64,000 bases of DNA from Rhyzopertha dominica (lineage: Eukaryota > Arthropoda > Insecta > Coleoptera > Bostrichidae). Position 1 is the first letter of the stretch, and each line of letters opens with the position of its first letter. The DNA lies in assembly GCA_025024175.1 (NCBI GenBank), contig QCXZ01000003.1, positions 58,422,023 through 58,486,022 on the forward strand, in the 5' to 3' direction. A program made the position numbers and the translations under genes. Shown here piece by piece: positions 57,530 through 64,000 of this stretch. The notes below the pieces were generated by a model. It saw only the letters and a program-made list of their open reading frames with translations, was not told where the DNA came from and did not search any database.

Positions 57530-60395
57530 AATTTGCCGATATGATGTAAATTACAAACACGCACCACTAGGATTTTGCATTTTAACGCAACACGCAATAC
57601 AGTAAAGTGTTTGATGATAATGATTAGGGCACAGTGCACACGGAATCTATCTAACTATATAAGAAGTGCATCTGTTTATATGACCAATCAACTTTTTCCT
57701 ACGTCAACTCTTTGACACCGACTACTTCAAAACTTTGATGTAGTAATCTCCATCAAAGGGCAGACGTCGAATGCATTATTCTTTTTCATTACGGTCTTAA
57801 CCGTAGCGCCTGCCGGTATTGAAAGAACAGTGCGAAAAAATCCGGTGGGATAAAGCGGGAATCCCAACCAATTAAAACCGTCCCATTCGACTTTGATAAC
57901 GGCTTTACGCGTTCGGGACAATTAAAAAGTCAAATGAGTTATTACAACTCTATTTCTGGTCGCCAGCTTCCGCTGTGGCTTCCCTTTTCCTGTACGATTA
58001 CGTCAGGAGTTGTGTGTTAACCATATAAACTGACTCGAACAAGTTTTTAGTGGAATATTGATAACCCAAGCTAGTTTCGACTGTATTTTATATTGCAATA
58101 AGTTATTTGATACCGTTGGTGTCACGAGAATGCAGATCAAGCTAGCATTCGGTGTGTTATTTTAGTGTTTGCAGACAAACAAAACCAAATTGCGATCATT
58201 AAAAAAGGCATTATTTATTTTAAAGGAGCAATGCAAATATTGCATACCTGAGTAAATCTATGAAATACTGCTACTTCATATTCTAATAATAATAATAATT
58301 TTAAGTGGACAGCTACAGAGGTATGTCCTAGTCATTAAATAATACAAGCCCCAAGTAGGAGATGTAAATTACTGACGAAAAATACCGTGAAATAATTTTA
58401 ATCGAATTTCTTGACAAATTAAGTGTATTAACATATTTTAGTGCCAAATCATGTCACATGTAATTATACGACGAAAATAAAATTGATACCACTCAATTCA
58501 CTGACTTTTATTGTCAAAGACAGTATAAAAATGTTGTTTTCTTTATAAAAATGGACAGATGTGTTTGTAACTAAACACATTTTAGCGCTAGTGCGCCTTT
58601 GGTTATTGCAATTTTCACAACTTTTCGTTTACATATCAAATATACTTATTTTGATAGAAATAACGTCTTCGTAAGGCATATTTAGGAGTTAATTTTGCGG
58701 AAACCTCCCGCTAAGCGCGTTATAAATATTAAATTTACGTTTGATCTCCAGCTTGTCTAAAAAATCTACCAGAATCTTCCTTATTAACGTTTTTTATTTT
58801 TTCGGACAGATTTTACATGGTCGAGAAGACCCTTTTCGTATACCGGTTTTATTCAATGTTTATTTTCATTGGTACGCATCATTTGTTATTTTAGCAGAGT
58901 TTTTAATAAACAAATATGATTTGTATTTATTGGTATTATCGCTTTGCATAATAACCCTTATGTATAATTGCTGCATTGTATTTCCATAGAAACATAAAAA
59001 TGGCCATACTGAAACGTAACGAAAATTTGATATTTTCTGCAACAATTGATTTGCAAAAAAAATCAAGTATAAAACACGATGCAAAATTTAGTTTCTTAGC
59101 AACTAGTTAAGCACTAGGTCTATTAATTTTGACGTGAACGCGTCTTACTTTTCGTTTTGGAGTATATTTTGTGTGGTATAGATGGTGCGTGTCATCTAGC
59201 GGTATTATGCGGTAGATAGGATTCCACGGGGCAGAAACAAAACTCTGGATTTACAAGGGGTCTTAGGTACCAATGTAATTTTACTAGTTCTAAGGAATTT
59301 GTGAGGATCCTTCTCCCGTGGGGATTTTGAGGAATTTTACTTTGATGCGTTCCAAAATTATATTATATATAATCTTTCCACCAACTTTACTGATTAGCCA
59401 CAAAAAAATGGTATTGTCCAGGATATACTTGACTGTTTACTGTCATATGTAAATAGCGCACGTAATACTAATACAACTGCTACCAACTAACTACCAATGC
59501 CAAGCGATGTGCAGTTTTTAGATCACCATGATGTGTTCAGTTTTAGCAAAGTTCCAATTCTTCCTACAAGACCATAGACATAATACATGATACAAAGTGT
59601 GTATTCTATGCATCATGGACATAGTATGCTGATAAGTAAAATTAATAGCACTACTTATCATAGAGCCATTGAACATCTGACATAATTCTTGTTTTCAAAT
59701 ATTAATTACAAAAATTATCTATACAGAAGTAGTTTTTATCTAAACACATTCTACAAATCTTGCAGCTACTGAAAGTTGTTAGTATTAAACTGTATTTTAC
59801 TTTTGAGAAATTTTACAGAAAATTGAGAAATTTTATATGTGGTGTAGATCAAATTCATATTGTTGTGTTGGTAACCCTGGTAGTAGATACCTACCTCAAT
59901 TCGGAAAATGCATGCATTTTATACATGTATGATTTTTAAGCACAGATGTTTACCTTTGAGAGACGCATTAAATAATAATCATGCCGATCAAGCTCAAAAT
60001 TCGCGACTACAGCAAGGAAACAATTTATACTATTTTTGAACTGCCACAAAATGAAGACACAGACAGTGGATACAGGCGGTTTGTAATCTACCTATATGCT
60101 AACAATTCTAACCTAATATTAAGCAAAATTCTTAATATTTGTTAAAGACACTTCAAATAATCAGATACGGTTGCGATTCGTGATATAATAGACGTAACTG
60201 ACAAAATTGTTTTTCTACAATGCATCAGACTTGCGTGAATATTACGCTAGTATTCAAGATTTGTTTTTCGTGAAACAAAGTAGAACAAACAAAACGCAAT
60301 AATCAGATTCAATTTAGAGTACAAGTACCGCTGCAGGCAAGCAGCTACTCTTATACAGAACAACAGAACACTGCTGTAATTGGTCAGACAGTAAT
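57530..60395. other. Gene-free stretch with small GC-richer island
   Basis: About 57720-57960 is GC-richer with no credible frame. A short (TAA)n run lies near 58280. An 82-codon hydrophobic plus-strand frame (58741-58989) is typical AT-noise. Nothing else is supported. Confidence 0.45.
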
Positions 60396-60399
60396 CACG

Positions 60400-61025
60400 G
60401 ATATATGGCATGGGAATGTAGATCACGGACGGAAGATCAATAATTGTCTACAGGATGGTTGAATGTACCGGAACTGGAACTGAACAGAACAGATCCGAAT
60501 CGCAGTTCCGGATCCGATATTGGTTCTGAATGATCCGGATCTTAGGGTTCGAACAGAACGGATCAACGGGTCGCCAGGCATAATGCAGCACCCGCTCAAA
60601 TGAAGTGGAGCATCGCGTTTCATGCAATGGATCCAGATCGGTATTTACGGATGTCGAGATCTACAAGTTGAAAAGTATGAACCACCGGAATTATGGCGGC
60701 GCGGTACCGACACAGACAAAACCCGTAACCTGTAAGTAAATGCAGTAATGCCTTTTGCAAACCTGCGAAGTTGCAAAATGCTTATTGGCGGAATTTTAAA
60801 ACTGATGAATCCGGATTGAATGTTGGTAGAAGCTTCTTGTCGTTTTGATAACAAACTTCCTGTGTCCGATTTCGTAGAAAAAACTGCATNAAAATGTACT
60901 GCTGAATCAGCTAACGGGCAACGTGTTCGTGTTCGACGAATGGCGATGGTGTATTTCTATGTTCTGAAGGTGCNGGTTCTGCAGTTCCGAATCACCGAAC
61001 TGATCCGCAATTCCCATCACTAGCT
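60400..61025. mobile_element. Possible hAT-like non-autonomous element with GAACNGAAC/GATCCG repeats
   Basis: The left part (60465-60570) is packed with GGAACTGGAACTGAACAGAA-type and GATCCGGATC words. The right end (60975-61022) has the complementary theme: GTTCTGCAGTTCCGAATCAC then CGAACTGATCC, ending AATTCCCATCACTA. Its complement TAGTGATGGGAATT is like hAT termini, and TGGCATGGGAATG at about 60406 may be the degraded left end. No target-site duplication was confirmed. The inner frames are unremarkable. Unresolved bases lie at about 60890 and 60974. Confidence 0.4.
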
Positions 61026-63272
61026 AATAATGCGCTAAGGAAAGCAGAGGAGATCTAAGTGCAAATAGTAGGTATGTGAATATAGTGCACTCTAATGTTT
61101 AAGAGGTAGTGGGGAATTTAATTAATAGTGTAGTTGTTTGATGTATTCAGTATCTAGTGTGCGAATAAATGAAGTTTTGTACTTCTAGTTAATCATTAAG
61201 TCCAGGTTCCCGCCTGACGAACGTAAGGAAGAGCGAAACTTGACACGCGGCATCCATTTATTTGAAGTTTATTTATGCAACAGAAGAACATTAGAGAAAG
61301 AATATGTGATTATATTCCCCAAAACTTAGGGACTAACCCCAATTTTGCTCTACCTTTTATACCTTATTACAGAAATATCGCGAATTAGAGGCAGATCCGA
61401 CAACCGCGCACGGTCATTGCTTTGAACCCTGCCCGACCTGCGGGGCTGCGATATATTTTAAATCCAGGAAGTATCCGTTCGGTCCATTACGGTGGAGTTA
61501 CGTAACGGTCAGGATGGCCGTGGAGGTCACGTGACTAAGCCCGGTTGATTGCCGGACCGGCGAAGGGGCCCCATTCGATTGTGTCCGTTCTCCTCTCTCG
61601 ATCCAATACATCCATAAATCAACTCCGGTGGGATTCGACGACCGCATTCAGCCCCAGTTGACGAATCCGGGTTGGTTATATTTAAAGATCGCCGCGACAC
61701 GCGCAAATTTCTTTGTCGGAACTGGAAAATCGACCCTTTTGACGAGCCGCGTCCACTTAAAAGGGATAAACTGCTTTCCGGGAATGGTCGTTGAAAAATG
61801 TTCCCATTTGATCGCTTTGAATACAAATTTGGAGGTAAAATTGTACATTTTTTTTCTGAAACGCAATTTTTAACGAAACCTTCCGCTTTTTAAACTAGGA
61901 CTGCCCGAGGGAGACTGAAGATTCAGCCAGATACTGAAATTAACTGAAAACAATCAAGGCAATTTCACCATAGCATAAAAACCACCAAGGAATGTCAAGT
62001 TAAAGATTTATGAAAATACGAGAAAACTAACAGATTTTGTTAAAAAAAAGTCACACCGTAACAGGCTACAGACAAGATTCTAAGTAAAGACTGAAGTGTT
62101 TTCATAATTTACGTTTTCTCTGTGTAAGTTTTAACGGGTAGGCAAGCAAACTTTTATCTGAAATGCGATTTTTTCTTTAACCCAGAAATAAACTCCGACC
62201 CACTTGGTATTTACCACAGTGTTTGTCATAGGTTATCAATTGATATTATTATTTCCTCTTTAGTTATACTAAGTATATCGATTAAAAACACAGGGAAGCG
62301 TGATTGAACCGAAATTTATGTGAGTTACATAAAAAAGACTAAGCGAATCTACATATTCAACACAGCTTAAACTTCCAAACTTACCTACTTTAAATACTTT
62401 AACTCGTGAACTGGGCCAAAATAACATGAACTACCGATCCCTATGAAAGCTAAAACAAGACAAAAACTTTAGTTTTCTGCTCTGACCGTCATTGGTCAAA
62501 GGGGGTTGACGACCCTTACCTACATCTAGACGAGAAGCTTATTATACCGTTTTTACAATCAGTAATTATCAAATATCAAAAGTTTACTCAGAGCTAATTA
62601 AAACTAATGCAAGCTCAGATCCTAGCTAAATCATCTACTACCTAATACGGGATTAAGAAACTTGTAGAACGATAATAGTCCTCGGCTTGCAAACTTCCAT
62701 TGGCAGGAAAAATTCCCATATAATTCATAAGCAGAATTGAGCGATCGTATCAACAAATCAGTATTACTTAGTGAGGACTTATAAAATAAAGCTAAGGAAT
62801 GTTGAAAAGCTTCCACAACCGTGACGAATAATTAAAAATAGGCCACAAAGCAGACTCTTCTCAGAAGTTCTAGTACCTAATTGTCTTTGCCATTGACCAC
62901 GCTTGTACATCTGTTCGCAACAAAACATCCCGATAAGAATAACGATACAAGTACCTACCTAAAAAAAAGAACACCAACAAATTTATGAAAGAGTCCACCT
63001 GAGCAAAATTTAGACCATTACATTATTCCCTTTTAGGTAAAATGGAAATATTTAGTAACGTACACTCCTTTTAAATCAGTGTTGTTTTGTTTATATAACA
63101 TTTTCTCAAAACTGAAAACTGGATGAAACTTCATCACCAAAGCCCAAGACTGAATTGCTTGTTTCAATACACTGCTTCGACTGCAAAGCCTTGGTTGTGC
63201 GGCGGATGACGAAGTATAAGCAGAGGATCGAATTAAATTCTCAACCAAAGCAAAATTTTAATACCACGCTAA
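61026..63272. other. Gene-free stretch with GC-richer island
   Basis: About 61380-61760 is a GC-richer island with overlapping frames on both strands (up to 99 codons) and no recognised product. The rest is AT-rich and unremarkable. Confidence 0.45.
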
Positions 63273-63383
63273 ACAGATGTTGTTGCTGACCTGTTGTTTT
63301 CCTGGCTGGTTCCCACGTTATTTGACCTTGACGTTTCGACACTCATGTCGGTGTCTTCCTCAGAAGTAGCTCTGAAACTGAAG
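63273..63383 (-). mobile_element. Penelope-like terminal repeat, inverted left copy, with hammerhead-like core
   Basis: This is the reverse complement of 63764-63880, sharing CTTCAGTTTCAGAGCTACTT and what follows. On the minus strand it contains CTGAGGA (63363-63357), a 5-bp stem GACAC/GTGTC, and GAAAC (63337-63333). This is the full hammerhead core (CUGANGA, stem II, GAAA). Downstream ACGT words could form stem III, but the nucleotide at the would-be cleavage site appears to be G, which is not permitted, so activity is doubtful. Confidence 0.6.
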
Positions 63384-63690
63384 GAAGGATAGGGCGCCAT
63401 TGGTATGTATAGCATCCCATGCAGCTGTGGGAAGGTTTACATCGGCCAAACCGGAAGGCACATCAGCACGAGAATCAAGGAGCATATGAGGGACACCAGA
63501 GACTGGCGAGGTGATAGGTCGAATGTAGCAGAACACCGAATGGAATGGCCATATCATTAAATTCGAGGAAGCACAAATGCTGTCAAGGGAAGCGAGATTC
63601 TGGCCGAGAATGGACAAGAAAGCCATCGAAATCCAGAAGAATCAGCACAACTATAACCGAGACCGAGGCATCTAATTACCTGGAATCTGG
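63384..63690 (+). pseudogene. Penelope-like element GIY-YIG endonuclease remnant
   Basis: The plus-strand frame from about 63393 reads MYSIPCSCGKVYIGQTGRHI then STRIKEHMRDTRDW, the GIY-YIG endonuclease domain that ends Penelope-like polyproteins. The Cys-x-Cys-G-K-V-Y-I-G-Q-T-G-R core is intact. After SNVAEHRMEW the frame hits TAA (63558). One base over it continues as HIIKFEEAQMLSREARFWPR, then KKAIEIQKNQHNYNRDRG, to a second stop at 63673-63675. The reverse transcriptase is missing: the inverted terminal repeat abuts directly upstream. It is a 5'-truncated, broken copy. Confidence 0.8.
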
Positions 63691-63763
63691 AAACCGGTCA
63701 TGCGTAACAACGCCCACGCATCAGTGAACTGGACGAGTATAAATACCCGAGCGGACTAGAACA

Positions 63764-63880
63764 CTTCAGTTTCAGAGCTACTTCTGAGGAAGACACCGAC
63801 ATGAGTGTCGAAATGTCAAGTTCAAATAACCAACGTGGGAACCAGCCCGGAAAACAACATGTCATCGACAACGACAACAA
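63764..63880 (+). mobile_element. Penelope-like terminal repeat, right copy, with hammerhead-like core
   Basis: It follows the GIY-YIG remnant in the natural 3' position. It holds CTGAGGA (63784-63790), stem GACAC/GTGTC (63792-63796 with 63805-63809) and GAAA (63810-63813), the hammerhead core, then ATGTC where the left copy has CGTC. Similarity to the inverted copy at 63273-63383 is high, with a few substitutions and a short insertion (CCA). Confidence 0.6.
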
Positions 63881-64000
63881 CCACGGAAGCCTTCAAACCA
63901 GATGTTACTTATTAACTACGCTAAATTCTCTTTCACACAAGAGCGAGAGGTGTAATGGCAGAACGCACATTCCTTCCGTTTCTATAATCGTAAGTCACAA

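Noticed and set aside
61225..61256. CTGACGA...GAAAC resembling another hammerhead core
   Set aside because: The bases between do not form a stem II of more than two pairs, and there is no Penelope-like context.
1..64000. CRISPR arrays, rRNA genes, bacterial operons or phage modules
   Set aside because: No regularly spaced repeats of CRISPR type, no rRNA-like conserved stretches and no ribosome-binding-site-linked gene runs were seen; the sequence is plainly eukaryotic.

Overview
The window looks like a gene-poor, AT-rich stretch of an arthropod nuclear genome, most probably an insect with a repeat-laden genome. The support is indirect: the transposable elements are insect-type (Jockey/CR1-like LINEs, a copia gag-pro remnant, DUF4817-type Tc1/mariner transposases, Penelope-like elements with hammerhead-like ends, a Crypton, hAT MITEs, tRNA-derived SINEs), coding remnants are AT-biased, GTAAG-type introns are short, and there are no bacterial-style operons. 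No conventional host gene was recognised. Almost every stretch with protein similarity comes from a mobile element, and all but one are broken by stops or frameshifts. Family names rest on motif recognition by eye; no database search was possible.

Layout. 0-5 kb: nothing recognisable. 5.1-6.4 kb: a decayed DDE transposase interrupted by a Penelope-like piece that carries a hammerhead-like fold. 8.5-11.1 kb: minus-strand LINE pieces. 13.9-14.9 kb: a copia gag-protease remnant. 15.0-15.6 kb: a plus-strand LINE reverse transcriptase remnant. 16.9-18.5 kb: a CACTG-ended DNA element with subterminal repeats. 23.1-24.8 kb: two tRNA-derived SINEs and a fold-back element. 33.1-33.6 kb: a duplicated transposase fragment. 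35.2-36.0 kb: another arm of the fold-back family, a 24-bp tandem repeat and a SWIM zinc-finger exon. 39.7-39.9 kb: a duplicated LINE motif. 42.5-43.0 kb: a Crypton-type tyrosine recombinase remnant. 43.9-45.1 kb: the 3' half of a LINE. 46.5-47.3 kb: a MITE-like inverted repeat and a perfect 114-bp palindrome with 13-bp target-site duplications. 49.3-51.5 kb: repeat cluster. 53.0-54.2 kb: a YqaJ-type nuclease gene that appears intact. 55.3-57.3 kb: three short DNA-transposon derivatives. 60.4-61.0 kb: a hAT-like repeat. 63.3-63.9 kb: a Penelope-like GIY-YIG end flanked by inverted hammerhead-bearing ends.

Between these lie short GC-richer islands of 100-600 bp, including those near 0.1, 4.0, 7.1, 12.5, 16.0, 26.9, 29.3, 31.6, 34.7, 39.4, 48.7, 52.4, 57.8 and 61.6 kb. 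They lack credible reading frames and could be conserved regulatory DNA. The best candidates for something unusual are the intact spliced YqaJ gene (with a SWIM-domain piece of related type 18 kb away), the perfect Penelope-like palindrome, and the recurrence of hammerhead-like folds at several separate places.
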